From positions 2,364,001 through 2,428,000 of the forward strand of contig NC_013959.1 of assembly GCF_000025705.1 (NCBI RefSeq): a DNA stretch of 64,000 nt, in the 5' to 3' direction. Of this stretch, positions 24,103 through 34,489 are shown in pieces. The DNA is from Sideroxydans lithotrophicus ES-1 (lineage in GTDB: Bacteria; Pseudomonadota; Gammaproteobacteria; Burkholderiales; Gallionellaceae). The position numbers and the translations under genes are program-made. Below the pieces are notes generated by a model. That model was not told where the DNA came from and searched no databases. It saw nothing but the letters and a program-made list of their open reading frames with translations. Position 1 is the stretch's first letter; every line of letters begins with the position of its first letter.

Positions 24103-25427
24103 AACGGTTTTTACCCCTGCTCAAACGGATCGTTACGCTGCTGCTGGTACTGGCGACCGCAGGTGCATTGTTCCAGCTGGCCGCACGCTACCCGGCGCAA
24201 TGGGACGTCACGCAGAACGCGCTGAACAGCCTGGAACCCGGCAGTGTGGATGCCTTGGCGCTGCTGAAAGGCCCGGTGAAGATCACGGTATATGCCACCG
24301 AACGGGATGCGCAAGTCGGCGATATGCGCAAACTGATCCGCGACTTCGTCTCGTTGTACCAGCGCTACAAACCGGACATCTCGCTGAGCTTCGTCGACCC
24401 GGTGAAAGACCCGGAAGCGATGCGCAAGGCCTCGATCCAGGGCAACGGTGAAATGGTGGTGGAATATGCCGGGCGCAGCGAGCACATCACCACGCTCAAC
24501 GAGCAGACGCTCTCCAGCGCCCTGCTGCATCTGGCGCACACCAAGGATCAGCTATTGATGTATCTGAGCGGTCATGGCGAACGCAAGCTGGACGGCATCG
24601 CCAACCAGGATCTGGGCGAGCTCGGCAAACGTCTGCAGCAACTCGGTTATCGCACCTCCAGCCTCAATCTGGCGCTGGCGCAGGATGTGCCGTCGAACGT
24701 CAGCCTGCTGGTGGTCACCCAGCCGCAAACCAGACTGATGCCGGGCGAAGTGAAAAAACTGCTGCGCTACATCGACAATGGCGGCAACTTGTTGTGGCTG
24801 GTGGATGCCGAATCGTTGCGCGGACTGGAGCCGCTGGCCGAGAAACTTTCCCTGACCATCATGCCCGGCATCGTGATCGACCCTGCCGCGCAGGAGATGA
24901 ATGCGCCGCTCAACTGGGTGCTGGGCGCAGGCTACCCGCCGCATGCCGTGACCCGCAACTTCGACCTTATTACGGTCTATCCCGATGCTCGCGCATTGAG
25001 TGTCGAACAGAACGATAGCTGGCAGGCGCACACACTGGTTGAGGGCGCGTCGCGCGGCTGGGTCAGCGATCACGGGATCGGCAAGAGCTTCGACAAGAAC
25101 CGCGACATCCCGGGACCGGTCAATCTGGCTGTCGCTCTGCATCGCAACATCAACGATCGCGAACAGCGCATCATCGTGGTGGGCAACGGCGCATTCCTGT
25201 CCAACGTCTATTCCGGCAACGGCGGCAACCTCGACCTCGGCATCAACATGGTGAACTGGCTGGCAAATGAAGAGCGCCTCATCACCGTACAGCCGCACGC
25301 GGCGAAAGACGGCAAGATCGTCCTGAGCAAACGGCAGCTCACCGCGATCAGCGTGACTTTGATCGTCGCATTCCCGCTGCTGCTTGTCGGTGCAGGCGTG
25401 TTCCAATGGCGGCGCAGGAAGCGCTAG
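24099..25427 (+). CDS. GldG-like ABC-associated membrane protein
   Basis: The 442-residue protein has an N-terminal transmembrane helix (IVTLLLVLATAGALFQLAAR) and a C-terminal one (LIVAFPLLLVGAGVFQW) followed by basic RRRKR. Between them lies a large domain, probably periplasmic, of the ABC-type uncharacterised transport family. Visible pieces are PVKITVYATERDAQVGDMRK, LSGHGERKLDGIANQDLGEL and LRYIDNGGNLLWLVDAESLR. GldG/IFT52-like domains resemble glutamine-amidotransferase folds without catalysis. It should be the accessory subunit of the exporter encoded just before. ATG 24099 overlaps the permease stop. Confidence 0.85.
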   Translation: MKRFLPLLKRIVTLLLVLATAGALFQLAARYPAQWDVTQNALNSLEPGSVDALALLKGPVKITVYATERDAQVGDMRKLIRDFVSLYQRYKPDISLSFVDPVKDPEAMRKASIQGNGEMVVEYAGRSEHITTLNEQTLSSALLHLAHTKDQLLMYLSGHGERKLDGIANQDLGELGKRLQQLGYRTSSLNLALAQDVPSNVSLLVVTQPQTRLMPGEVKKLLRYIDNGGNLLWLVDAESLRGLEPLAEKLSLTIMPGIVIDPAAQEMNAPLNWVLGAGYPPHAVTRNFDLITVYPDARALSVEQNDSWQAHTLVEGASRGWVSDHGIGKSFDKNRDIPGPVNLAVALHRNINDREQRIIVVGNGAFLSNVYSGNGGNLDLGINMVNWLANEERLITVQPHAAKDGKIVLSKRQLTAISVTLIVAFPLLLVGAGVFQWRRRKR

Positions 25428-25430
25428 GCG

Positions 25431-26246
25431 ATGCCCGAATTACCGGAGGTCGAAACCACCCTGCGCGGCATCGCGCCGCATCTCAAGCAACGGCGCATCG
25501 TTGATGTCGTCATCCGCAATCCCGACCTGCGCTGGCCCATCCCCGGAAATCTGCCCGAGCTATTGCGCGGCCACATCGTGCAGGATCTGCAGCGTCGCGC
25601 AAAGTATCTGCTCATCTCATTCGGTCACGGCACTCTCATCCTGCACCTTGGCATGAGCGGCAGCTTGCGTATCCAGCCACTCGACACCTCCGCAGAGAAA
25701 CACGACCACTTCGATCTGGTCATGGATAACGGCCAATTGCTGCGTTTGCGCGATCCTCGCCGTTTCGGTGCAGTGTTGTGGCACCAGGGCGATGTCGCGC
25801 AACACCCGCTGCTGGCATCGCTCGGTCCCGAACCGCTGCTGGCAGGGTTCGATGCCGACACGCTTTATGCAGCCACAAGGAAGCGCAAAGCGGCGATCAA
25901 GCTGGTCATCATGGACAATCATGTGGTGGTCGGCGTGGGCAACATCTACGCCAACGAAGCGCTGTTCCGCGCCGGGATCAGGCCGCAACTGGCCGCAGGC
26001 AAGATCAGCAAGGAACGCTGTGCGCGTTTGACCGTGACCATCAAGGAGGTGCTGCGAGCGGCGATCAGGAAGGGCGGCAGCAGCTTGCGCGACTACGTGG
26101 ATAGCAACGGCAAGCAAGGCTACTTCCAGCAGCATTATTTCGCTTATGGACGGACAGGAGAACCCTGCCGCGTATGCGCAACACCCATCAGGCAGATACG
26201 CCAGGGACAGCGCTCGACTTTCTATTGCCCCCGCTGCCAGAAGTGA
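25431..26246 (+). CDS. mutM: Formamidopyrimidine-DNA glycosylase
   Basis: MutM (Fpg) removes 8-oxoguanine and formamidopyrimidines and nicks the abasic site. The 271-residue enzyme begins PELPEVETT after the initiator Met, giving the catalytic Pro and Glu. It has [10 protein letters not shown] with the family's glycine loop, [20 protein letters not shown] with the helix-two-turn-helix, and a C-terminal zinc finger ([24 protein letters not shown]). It starts 3 bases after the GldG-like gene and ends 1 base before the converging GGDEF gene. Confidence 0.97.
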   Translation: MPELPEVETTLRGIAPHLKQRRIVDVVIRNPDLRWPIPGNLPELLRGHIVQDLQRRAKYLLISFGHGTLILHLGMSGSLRIQPLDTSAEKHDHFDLVMDNGQLLRLRDPRRFGAVLWHQGDVAQHPLLASLGPEPLLAGFDADTLYAATRKRKAAIKLVIMDNHVVVGVGNIYANEALFRAGIRPQLAAGKISKERCARLTVTIKEVLRAAIRKGGSSLRDYVDSNGKQGYFQQHYFAYGRTGEPCRVCATPIRQIRQGQRSTFYCPRCQK

Positions 26247-26247
26247 G

Positions 26248-28602
26248 TCATTTCAGGCCTTGATGTTGCAAATAGGCAGCCAGCTTCTTGTCGGAAAAAG
26301 CGATATGGCTGAGCAGCCAGTCCTTGACTGACTGCAGCACCAGCAGTTCGCGTCCCTCGCTGATCTGCTCCTTGAACCGCTGAGCCTCATTCAGCAGTTG
26401 CGCATGCTCCAGTTCATGATCTCTTTGTTCCGGGTAATTGTAGGTGAGCATGTAGCGGTTCTCGGTATCGAAATGGTGCCTGGTCGCCACCAGCAACTCA
26501 TCCAGCATCTGCTGGATGGACTCCATCGATTCGTCGCGTTTCAATGCTTCGTTCAGGCGATTGACCAGATAGGCCAGGTTGCGATGCTGTTCGTCGATCT
26601 CGCCCACACCCACCAGCATGCTTTCATCGAAGAGGAACCACTGGGATTCACTGCCAAGTGAAGACTTGCCTCTGTAAAACGTATAGGTGTTCTTGCCGTG
26701 GCGCTTGCTCTCGTACATCGCCTGATCGGCCGCAGTCATCAGATTGTCCATCGCGCTGCCATGGTCGGGATAGATGCTGATGCCCACGCTTGCACCCACG
26801 GTGCACTCGCGCCCGTCTGAAAGCGTGATGCTCTGGGCGAACGCCTGCACGATCTTCTCCGCCACGCCTTTTGCCTGTAGCGGATCATCCAGGTTCCCCA
26901 GGATGATGGCGAATTCGTCCCCGCCAAAGCGCGCCACCGTGTCCACTGCGCGCACACAGGCCAGGAAACGCTGGGCCGCCATCTTCAGCACATTGTCCCC
27001 CGCCTCGTGTCCATACAGGTCATTGACTGCCTTGAACCCATCCAGATCGGCGAACAGCAACGCCACATATTTGGCATCGCGCTTGGCCTGCGACATGGCT
27101 TGCGCCAGGCGGTCGAACAACAGGGCACGATTGGGCAGGCCGGTCAGCTTGTCGTGATAGGCCATGAAGTTGATGGTCTTTTCCGTCAGCTTGCGCTCGG
27201 TGATGTCCTGGATGGCGCTGATGACAAACTCTGGCACTCCCTGTTCATCACGCACCAGTTTCACCTGCACGCTTCCCCACAGCACCTTGCCATCCTTCTG
27301 AAGGTAGCGTTTCTCGATCTTGAAATCGGAAATCTCGCCGGCGAGCATCTGTTTCACCAGCGTAGCACCGGGTTCCATATCGTCGGGATACGTGACCTGC
27401 TGCCAGTCAAGGTGTTTGGAAGAGACTTCGTCCCTGCTGTAGCCGAACATGTTGCACCATGCATCGTTGACTTCGATGAACTCACCCGTGAGCGAGTTGC
27501 GCACCATCGGCAACGCAGTATGCTCGAAGGCAGTGCGGAAACGCTTTTCGCCTTCCATCTTCAATGCATCTGCCCGAACCCGTTCTTTCAGAATGGCCGC
27601 TTCTGCTTCCGCCAGATCGCGCCGGCGCCATTGCCGGAACCAGGCGGCAATCAGTCCCGACGTGAACAGGAACAGCAATCCTGCCAGCCATCGGACCTGA
27701 TCGACCATCCGGTAGGCCTCTGCTTCGTCTATCTTGGAGACCAGCACCCATGGCGTTCCTGCGATTTCACCGGCGTAAGAAAATACCGGCCGCCCCCGAT
27801 GGTCGTTCGCCCCCTCGATCAGTCCCTGCTTGCCGCGCAGCGCGATGGCAACCGCCAGTCCTGGCGTACTCAAAGGCAACCGGTAACCCAATGGCGGATC
27901 GTCACGATCGCGCAGCTGGTTCAGATACAGAACGTCATTGCCTTCTGCGCGCACCAGTTGTGTATCTGCCGTCTCGCTCCCACCGGGCCTGCTATCCACC
28001 AGAGGCAACAGATAACTCGCAGGATCCTCGACCAGATAGACCGCTCCTGCGTAGCTCAAACCTTCATGCAACGGGCTGATGAACCCCATTTCGACGGCAT
28101 TGGATGGGGGCCGATCACGATGCAGATCGACGAATCTGAATTGGCCGGACTCGACGGCACGCCGTGCTTCAATTCCGATCTCTTTATCGTCAGCAAACAG
28201 ATCCCCGACGTTCAACAGCACGCGGCCGGTTGAGTCGTATAGCACGATGGCACGGAAATGATGGGCATTCAGAAATGACTGCAGGCGATCGACGATGAGC
28301 CTGCGCCTGACCGGATCTTTGGCCCCACCGCGGATCCAGCGTATCGCCTCGCGGGAAAAGAATGAATTGTCGGAAAGTGTTTTTACATCGGATTCGTGCT
28401 CGTGCAGCCAATCGCCGATCTGGCTGGCCTTGATGGAACCGATCGCCACAACGTTCTGCTGAGCAACATTCTTTAGTCCGGCACGCAAGTTACTGAACAG
28501 ATGATCACCCATCAGCAAAGCAACGATCACCAAAATCACAAAGGCCGATATTGGATAGATGGCAAAATGATCTGAGCTTGACCTGCCGCTTTGAGAGTCC
28601 AT
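26248..28602 (-). CDS. Membrane sensor: periplasmic domain-PAS-GGDEF-hemerythrin
   Basis: The 784-residue protein has a transmembrane helix at about 17-32, a periplasmic sensor region to about 300, and a second helix (WLAGLLFLFTSGLIAAWF). Then follow a PAS domain (about 355-480), a GGDEF domain with RFGGDEFAIIL and an RAVD inhibitory-site motif five residues before it, and a C-terminal hemerythrin domain. The hemerythrin ligands are seen in IDEQHRNLAYLVN, RHHFDTENRYM, HELEHAQLL and LSHIAFSDKKL. It should make c-di-GMP under control of an extracellular signal plus oxygen or another di-iron ligand. The order is opposite to that of the 4255-5754 protein, where hemerythrin comes first. Confidence 0.9.
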   Translation of the reverse strand: MDSQSGRSSSDHFAIYPISAFVILVIVALLMGDHLFSNLRAGLKNVAQQNVVAIGSIKASQIGDWLHEHESDVKTLSDNSFFSREAIRWIRGGAKDPVRRRLIVDRLQSFLNAHHFRAIVLYDSTGRVLLNVGDLFADDKEIGIEARRAVESGQFRFVDLHRDRPPSNAVEMGFISPLHEGLSYAGAVYLVEDPASYLLPLVDSRPGGSETADTQLVRAEGNDVLYLNQLRDRDDPPLGYRLPLSTPGLAVAIALRGKQGLIEGANDHRGRPVFSYAGEIAGTPWVLVSKIDEAEAYRMVDQVRWLAGLLFLFTSGLIAAWFRQWRRRDLAEAEAAILKERVRADALKMEGEKRFRTAFEHTALPMVRNSLTGEFIEVNDAWCNMFGYSRDEVSSKHLDWQQVTYPDDMEPGATLVKQMLAGEISDFKIEKRYLQKDGKVLWGSVQVKLVRDEQGVPEFVISAIQDITERKLTEKTINFMAYHDKLTGLPNRALLFDRLAQAMSQAKRDAKYVALLFADLDGFKAVNDLYGHEAGDNVLKMAAQRFLACVRAVDTVARFGGDEFAIILGNLDDPLQAKGVAEKIVQAFAQSITLSDGRECTVGASVGISIYPDHGSAMDNLMTAADQAMYESKRHGKNTYTFYRGKSSLGSESQWFLFDESMLVGVGEIDEQHRNLAYLVNRLNEALKRDESMESIQQMLDELLVATRHHFDTENRYMLTYNYPEQRDHELEHAQLLNEAQRFKEQISEGRELLVLQSVKDWLLSHIAFSDKKLAAYLQHQGLK

Positions 28603-28690
28603 GTAGACTTTTATCGTTGTTATGAGGTACCAGATCCTCCGGGGTCAACATTACACTGGTCCAGCATGGATTTGAAGCATCGCAAAGACA

Positions 28691-28715
28691 AAAGCCCGCA
28701 GCTAATGCGGGCTTT
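28691..28715 (-). terminator. Rho-independent terminator after the ferredoxin gene
   Basis: AAAGCCCGCA and TGCGGGCTTT form a perfect 10-bp stem with a 5-base loop. On the minus strand TT follows the stem's own T run, about 30 bases beyond the ferredoxin stop. The stem is nearly symmetric, so it could also stop transcription in the other direction. Confidence 0.8.
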
Positions 28716-28745
28716 AAGTGTGTCGGCAAACGTGATTCTTTCGCT

Positions 28746-29484
<739 letters not shown>

Positions 29485-29488
<4 letters not shown>

Positions 29489-30024
29489 GCTTGCACACGC
29501 TCCAATAGTTGATAATGCACAACGCCAGCTCTGGCGCGCTTGACCACTCGCCAGGCATCGCCCGGATCGAGGACCATCCCGCTTTCCATATATATCTTTC
29601 CGTCTTGCGCCAGACTGTTTTCCAACAGCGGAAGTAGTTGGGACAGGAAATCGCTCTTAAAAGGGGGATCGAGAAAGATCACATCGAACAAGCCGTTATC
29701 TTGCCGGGCGAATTTTAGCCCATCCTCACAACGCAAGGCTACATTGCCGAGCCCTAATTTTTTGGCATTTGCCTGCAATGACTGGAATACGGGACGGCTG
29801 GCCTCGACCAGCAGCACCTGTTCTGCGCCGCGGGAAGCCGCTTCGAAACCCAGTGCACCGCTGCCGGCGAACAGGTCCAGACAGCGTTTGCCATAGAGTG
29901 TCTGCCCTAACCAATTGAACAAGGTTTCGCGCACCCTGTCTGGAGTCGGACGCAGTCCCTCGGCATCGGGAAATTCGATCAGGCGGCTGCGGTGCGTGCC
30001 GCCAATGATGCGAACCTTGTTTAT
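29485..30024 (-). CDS. rsmD: 16S rRNA (guanine966-N2)-methyltransferase, apparent ATA start
   Basis: RsmD methylates G966 of 16S rRNA. The SAM site [18 protein letters not shown] and catalytic DPPF ([10 protein letters not shown]) are present. An ATG/GTG/TTG-based call would start at GTG 29934 and lose the conserved N-terminus. In the same frame upstream I read [17 protein letters not shown], then [17 protein letters not shown], which is the family's start. No ATG, GTG or TTG exists in this frame between a stop codon inside the M16 gene and that motif. The best start is ATA at 30024 with GGAG upstream, giving (M)NKVRIIGG and 179 residues. It overlaps the M16 stop by 4 bases. The start assignment is inference. 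Confidence 0.85.
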
Positions 30025-31391
30025 TTCGCCGCTCCCGCTTTTTCCTCGGACGGTGCCATCTCCGCGCGACCGGTGGTTGGTTGCGGATTTGCTTCAACAG
30101 GAGCACCCACGATCACTGTCGCCAATGCATCAGGGTCGATACGGCGCTTGAAGGCATCGTGTATCTGTTTTGTCGTCACCTTGTTCACTTTGTCAGTGAA
30201 ATCGTCCAGGTAGGTCAGCGGCAGTTCGTAGAAACCGATCACGCTCAAGTAGTCGAGTATTTTCCTGTTGCTGTCGATGCGCAGCGGAAAGCCACCAGTG
30301 ATGTTCTGTTTGGCAGCACGCAGTTCTTTCTCGGTCACACCCTTATCGATGAAAGTGCGCAGCGTCTCGCGCACCAGGCGCAGCGATTCGTCGGCCTGTT
30401 CTTTCTTGGTTTGCAAGCCGATCTGGAATGCGCCCGGTTGCTGCATCGGCATGAAATAGCTGTATACACTATAGGCCATCCCGCGTTTTTCACGCACTTC
30501 GTTCATCAGCCGCGAGACAAAACCGCCGCCGCCCAGTATGTAGTTGCCGACATACAGCGGGAAATAATCCTCGTCGTTTCTCGCGATGCCTGGCGTGCCA
30601 ATCAGGATATGGCTCTGGGTAGCCGGATGGGGAATGCGCTGTTCACTGGGTTTGATACGGATCAACACCGGCGCTATCTGCGCGCTTGCACCTCCCGCAG
30701 GCAGATTGGCCGTCAATTGTTGCGCGATGGCTTCGGCCTGCGCGCGCGTCACGTCGCCCATCAAGGCGACCACTGCGTGCCTGGCGCTGTAGTGGTCGTG
30801 ATAAAAACTTTCCAGTTCGTCGCGCTGTATCTTTTCCACATCGGCGACTTCCATATGCCAGCCATAGGGATGGGCTCCGAACACTGCTTTGCCGAATGCC
30901 TTGTCCGCGATGCTCTCGGGGCGCGTCTCTTCCTCTTTCAAGGAAGCGATCAGACGGGCCTTCTCCCGCGTCAGGATAGTCTCGGGAAACAGTGGTTGTT
31001 GCAGGCAACTCCCCATGATGTCCAGCGCTGCGTTGCGTTCTGCCGCACTGCTCAACGTGCGCATGGTCAGTCCGGCACGATCCGGATCGAATTGCCCGCC
31101 CATCTGTGCGCCGATGTCAGCCAATTTGCGCGAGATATCATCTTCGCTCAAGCCCTGAGCCCCCAGGTCGAGCATGCCAAAGGTGAGGCTGGACACCCCG
31201 ACCTTGCCCGCGACATCGAAGCCGCTGCCCGCCGGGAATGACACCGCCACATCCAGCATCGGCAGGCCGTGGTCCTCGACGAAGTACACGCGGGCGCCGC
31301 TGGGGGCATGCCAGTGCTGGATCTGCGGCGTGGCGAACGCGCCAGTCGCCACGCACAACAGAACTGCCGTAGTAAGGAATCTAGTGAACAT
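30021..31391 (-). CDS. M16-family peptidase-like protein lacking the zinc motif
   Basis: The 456-residue precursor has a signal peptide (FTRFLTTAVLLCVATGAFA) and two M16 domains. In place of the HxxEH zinc site it has SLTFGMLDLGAQGLSEDDIS, so it is probably non-catalytic. The C-terminal domain keeps the R/Y-type motif (LMNEVREKRGMAYSVYSYF) that helps bind peptide in the partner subunit. Such subunits pair with an active M16 peptidase. ATG 31391 follows AGGAG by 6 bases and overlaps the end of the active peptidase gene by 11 bases. Confidence 0.92.
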   Translation of the reverse strand: MFTRFLTTAVLLCVATGAFATPQIQHWHAPSGARVYFVEDHGLPMLDVAVSFPAGSGFDVAGKVGVSSLTFGMLDLGAQGLSEDDISRKLADIGAQMGGQFDPDRAGLTMRTLSSAAERNAALDIMGSCLQQPLFPETILTREKARLIASLKEEETRPESIADKAFGKAVFGAHPYGWHMEVADVEKIQRDELESFYHDHYSARHAVVALMGDVTRAQAEAIAQQLTANLPAGGASAQIAPVLIRIKPSEQRIPHPATQSHILIGTPGIARNDEDYFPLYVGNYILGGGGFVSRLMNEVREKRGMAYSVYSYFMPMQQPGAFQIGLQTKKEQADESLRLVRETLRTFIDKGVTEKELRAAKQNITGGFPLRIDSNRKILDYLSVIGFYELPLTYLDDFTDKVNKVTTKQIHDAFKRRIDPDALATVIVGAPVEANPQPTTGRAEMAPSEEKAGAAK

Positions 31392-32745
31392 GCGCTGCTC
31401 CTGCTGGAATATGTTGGGGTCTGCCGGAGAGCGGTTGCGGGTCGAGCGTCGCAACCGTCAACTGGTCATCGTTGAATATCTCACGCGCCACATCCTGCAC
31501 CTGCTGCGCGGTGACTGCCTGCAACTTTTGCAGCATCACAGGGATATCCTTGTACGAGAGGCCGTCGCTCTCCATCTGGCCGATCTGCATCGCCTGGTAG
31601 AACACCGAATCACGCTTGTAGACTTCAGCCGCCATCACCTGCGCCTTGACGCGCTTCAGCTCATCGGCATTCACCCCATCGCGCACCAGCAACGCCATCT
31701 GTTCGCGCAAGGCTCGCTCCACATCTCCCACCGTCTTGCCTTCACTGGGCGTGCCTTCGAGCACGAACAGGCCGGGGCCACGCGCCACACTGTCGTAACC
31801 CGCATCCACATCGATCGCCACTTGCTGGTCGCGCACCAGCGCTTTGTTCAGCCGCGCAGAACTGTTGCCGTCCAGCACGCCAGCCAGCATTTCCAGGGCA
31901 TATGGTTTCCAGTCTTTCCCGGCATCGCGCAAGGTCGGCGCGTGATAGGCCATGATCAGATAGGGCAGCTCTGCCGGCGCCTTGACCACGATACGCTGGA
32001 TGCCGAGCTGTTTCGACTCACCCACCGCTTTGCGAAACGGCAATTTCACGGCAGGTATTCCGCCGTAATAACGCTGTGCAAGCGCAAACACGTCGTCAGC
32101 CTTGACGTCGCCAGCGATGACCAGTGTCGCATCATTGGGGGCATACCATGTCTTGTACCAGTTCAATGCATCGGCTGCCGTCATGTTCTGGATATCAACC
32201 ATCCAGCCGATCACCGGATTATGGTAGGGATGTTCCGGGAACGCCGTCGCCATCAGCTTCTCGTTCATCAGCGCATGCGGGTCATCGTCGGTACGCCAGC
32301 GGCGCTCTTCCATCACCACCTTGATCTCTTTGTCGAATTCTTTTTTCGCCATCTGCAGGTTATGCATACGGTCGGATTCCAGGCGCATCGCCAGCGGCAG
32401 CCTGGATTTGTGCAACTGCTGGAAATACGCGGTGTAATCGTAGCTGGTAAAGGCGTTCTCCCGTCCTCCTGCCGCCGCGATGATCTTGGAGAACTGCCCG
32501 ACCGGGACGTCTTTGGTGCCTTTGAACATCATGTGTTCAAGCACATGGGCCACGCCAGTGGTGCCGGTACGCTCGTCCATGCTGCCTACGTGGTACCAGA
32601 CCTGCTGCACCACCACCGGCGCCCGATGGTCTTCCTTGACGATGACCTTGAGTCCGTTGCCCAACGTCTTTTCATATATGGCATCCGCGTGCGCAACGGA
32701 CGAAATTTGAAGCAATAGTGCGATGACAATTAATTGGATTCTCAT
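31381..32745 (-). CDS. M16-family zinc peptidase, catalytic subunit
   Basis: The 454-residue precursor has a signal peptide (MRIQLIVIALLLQISSVAHA) and the inverted zinc motif HVLEHMMFKGTKD. The downstream Glu needed as third ligand is available in KEIKVVMEERRWRTDDDP. Processing-peptidase-type M16 enzymes of this kind degrade or trim peptides in the periplasm. It is the first gene of the pair with the zinc-less partner, whose start overlaps its end. It diverges from ftsY with an 81-bp gap, an arrangement frequent in betaproteobacteria. Confidence 0.94.
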   Translation of the reverse strand: MRIQLIVIALLLQISSVAHADAIYEKTLGNGLKVIVKEDHRAPVVVQQVWYHVGSMDERTGTTGVAHVLEHMMFKGTKDVPVGQFSKIIAAAGGRENAFTSYDYTAYFQQLHKSRLPLAMRLESDRMHNLQMAKKEFDKEIKVVMEERRWRTDDDPHALMNEKLMATAFPEHPYHNPVIGWMVDIQNMTAADALNWYKTWYAPNDATLVIAGDVKADDVFALAQRYYGGIPAVKLPFRKAVGESKQLGIQRIVVKAPAELPYLIMAYHAPTLRDAGKDWKPYALEMLAGVLDGNSSARLNKALVRDQQVAIDVDAGYDSVARGPGLFVLEGTPSEGKTVGDVERALREQMALLVRDGVNADELKRVKAQVMAAEVYKRDSVFYQAMQIGQMESDGLSYKDIPVMLQKLQAVTAQQVQDVAREIFNDDQLTVATLDPQPLSGRPQHIPAGAAHVH

Positions 32746-32826
32746 TACCTTATCCCATGGATGCGCAATTCGGCATAAAATGAACGCGCATTATGCGACA
32801 TTTCATCCACACCAGAATACCCTTGC

Positions 32827-33774
32827 ATGTTTAGTTTCCTGAAAAATACTCCAGCCTCCGCCGAATCGAAAAGCTGGCTGTCCCGGCTGACAGGCAGCCT
32901 GGCGAGGACAGGTGGACAGCTCTCGTCTTTGCTGGTTCCCGGCGGCAAGATAGACGATGAGCTTTATGAAGAGCTCGAAACCATTCTCATTACTGCAGAC
33001 GTGGGCATGGATGCCACGCGCTCGCTGCTGGCAGATGTGCGCCGTCATGTGAAGGAACAGCGCCTGACCGAGGCCGGCCAATTGAAAGAAGCGCTGGCGC
33101 ATGCCTTGCTCAAGCTTCTGCAGCCGTTGGCAAAACCGCTCGATGTCGGCGCATCCCGGCCTTTCGTCATCATGCTATGCGGCGTCAACGGTGCCGGTAA
33201 AACCACTTCCATCGGCAAACTGGCCAAGCATTTCCAGAATCAGGGCAAGTCGGTGCTGCTGGCGGCAGGCGACACTTTCCGTGCCGCAGCACGCGAACAA
33301 CTCATGGAATGGGGAAGGCGCAACGATGTCACCGTCATCGCCCAGCAGAGCGGCGATGCTGCCGCAGTGATCTACGACGCCGTGCAGGCAGCGCAAGCAC
33401 GCGGCATCGATGTGGTATTGGCCGACACCGCCGGGCGCCTGACCACCCAGGCGCACCTGATGGAAGAGATCAAGAAGGTGAAGCGTGTCATCGCCAAGGC
33501 GCTGCCCGGTGCGCCGCATGAAGTGCTGCTGGTGCTGGATGCCAACACCGGGCAGAACGCGCTGTCGCAGGTCAAATCCTTCGATGATGCGTTGCAGGTG
33601 ACCGGCCTGGTGCTGACCAAGCTTGACGGCACCGCCAAGGGGGGCGTCATTGCAGCCATCGCCAAGGCACATCCCATCCCCGTGCGATTCATCGGCGTTG
33701 GTGAAGCGCTGGACGATCTGCGGCCTTTCGTGGCCGAGGATTTCGTTGCCGCATTGCTGGGCATGCAGGTATGA
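32827..33774 (+). CDS. ftsY: Signal recognition particle receptor FtsY
   Basis: FtsY is the SRP receptor GTPase at the inner membrane. The 315-residue protein has the N domain (DDELYEELETILITADVGMD), G1 loop GVNGAGKTTSIGKLAKHF, the insertion-box DTFRAAAREQL, G3 VLADTAGRLTTQAHLMEEIK, G4 LTKLDGTAKGG and the closing GVGEALDDLRPF. The acidic A domain is very short, as in other betaproteobacteria. It leads ftsE-ftsX on the plus strand. Confidence 0.97.
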   Translation: MFSFLKNTPASAESKSWLSRLTGSLARTGGQLSSLLVPGGKIDDELYEELETILITADVGMDATRSLLADVRRHVKEQRLTEAGQLKEALAHALLKLLQPLAKPLDVGASRPFVIMLCGVNGAGKTTSIGKLAKHFQNQGKSVLLAAGDTFRAAAREQLMEWGRRNDVTVIAQQSGDAAAVIYDAVQAAQARGIDVVLADTAGRLTTQAHLMEEIKKVKRVIAKALPGAPHEVLLVLDANTGQNALSQVKSFDDALQVTGLVLTKLDGTAKGGVIAAIAKAHPIPVRFIGVGEALDDLRPFVAEDFVAALLGMQV

Positions 33775-33811
33775 CACAACATAACACCGGCCATTTTCGC
33801 GGGGGCAGTGA

Positions 33812-34489
33812 ATGATCAAATTCAATCAGGTATACAAGCGATACCCTGGCGGGCATGAGGCGCTGAAGAATCTTTCCTTCGAAGTCGCCGAGGGCGAGAT
33901 GGTATACCTCACCGGCCATTCCGGCGCTGGCAAGAGCACGCTGCTCAAACTCGTCGCCGCCATCGAAAGACCTAGCAGCGGAGGGGTGCTGGTCAAGGGA
34001 CAGAACATCCGCTCCATCAAGTCTGCCGCCATCCCGCATCTGCGGCGCAATATCGGATTGATCTTTCAGGACCACAAGCTTCTGTTCGACCGTAGCGCCT
34101 TCGACAACGTGATGCTGCCATTGCAGATATGCGGCTTTGACCATCGCGAAAGCGCCAAGCGCGTACGTGCGGCACTGGACAAGGTCGGCCTGCTCGACCG
34201 CGAAAAAACCAACCCCATTGCGCTCTCCGGCGGCGAACAACAGCGCCTGTGCATCGCCCGCGCCATCGTGAACCGTCCCACCATCCTGCTGGCGGACGAA
34301 CCCACCGGCAATCTCGATACCGAGTATTCGAATGAGATCATGAACATCTTTAAATCATTCCACCAGGTCGGCGTCACGCTGCTCATTTCCACCCATGATG
34401 AGGGCATCCTGCGCCAGTTCCCGGCACGCGCATTGCATCTCAAAAAAGGTGAACTGCAGGCCGCTGTTGCCGGCTCGGGACAAGCATGA
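33812..34489 (+). CDS. ftsE: Cell-division ABC ATPase FtsE
   Basis: FtsE powers the FtsEX complex, which controls septal murein hydrolases through a periplasmic activator. The 225-residue ATPase shows [20 protein letters not shown], Walker [14 protein letters not shown], signature [16 protein letters not shown], Walker [13 protein letters not shown] and H-loop LISTHDEGI. The stop overlaps the ftsX ATG as ATGA. Confidence 0.97.
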   Translation: MIKFNQVYKRYPGGHEALKNLSFEVAEGEMVYLTGHSGAGKSTLLKLVAAIERPSSGGVLVKGQNIRSIKSAAIPHLRRNIGLIFQDHKLLFDRSAFDNVMLPLQICGFDHRESAKRVRAALDKVGLLDREKTNPIALSGGEQQRLCIARAIVNRPTILLADEPTGNLDTEYSNEIMNIFKSFHQVGVTLLISTHDEGILRQFPARALHLKKGELQAAVAGSGQA

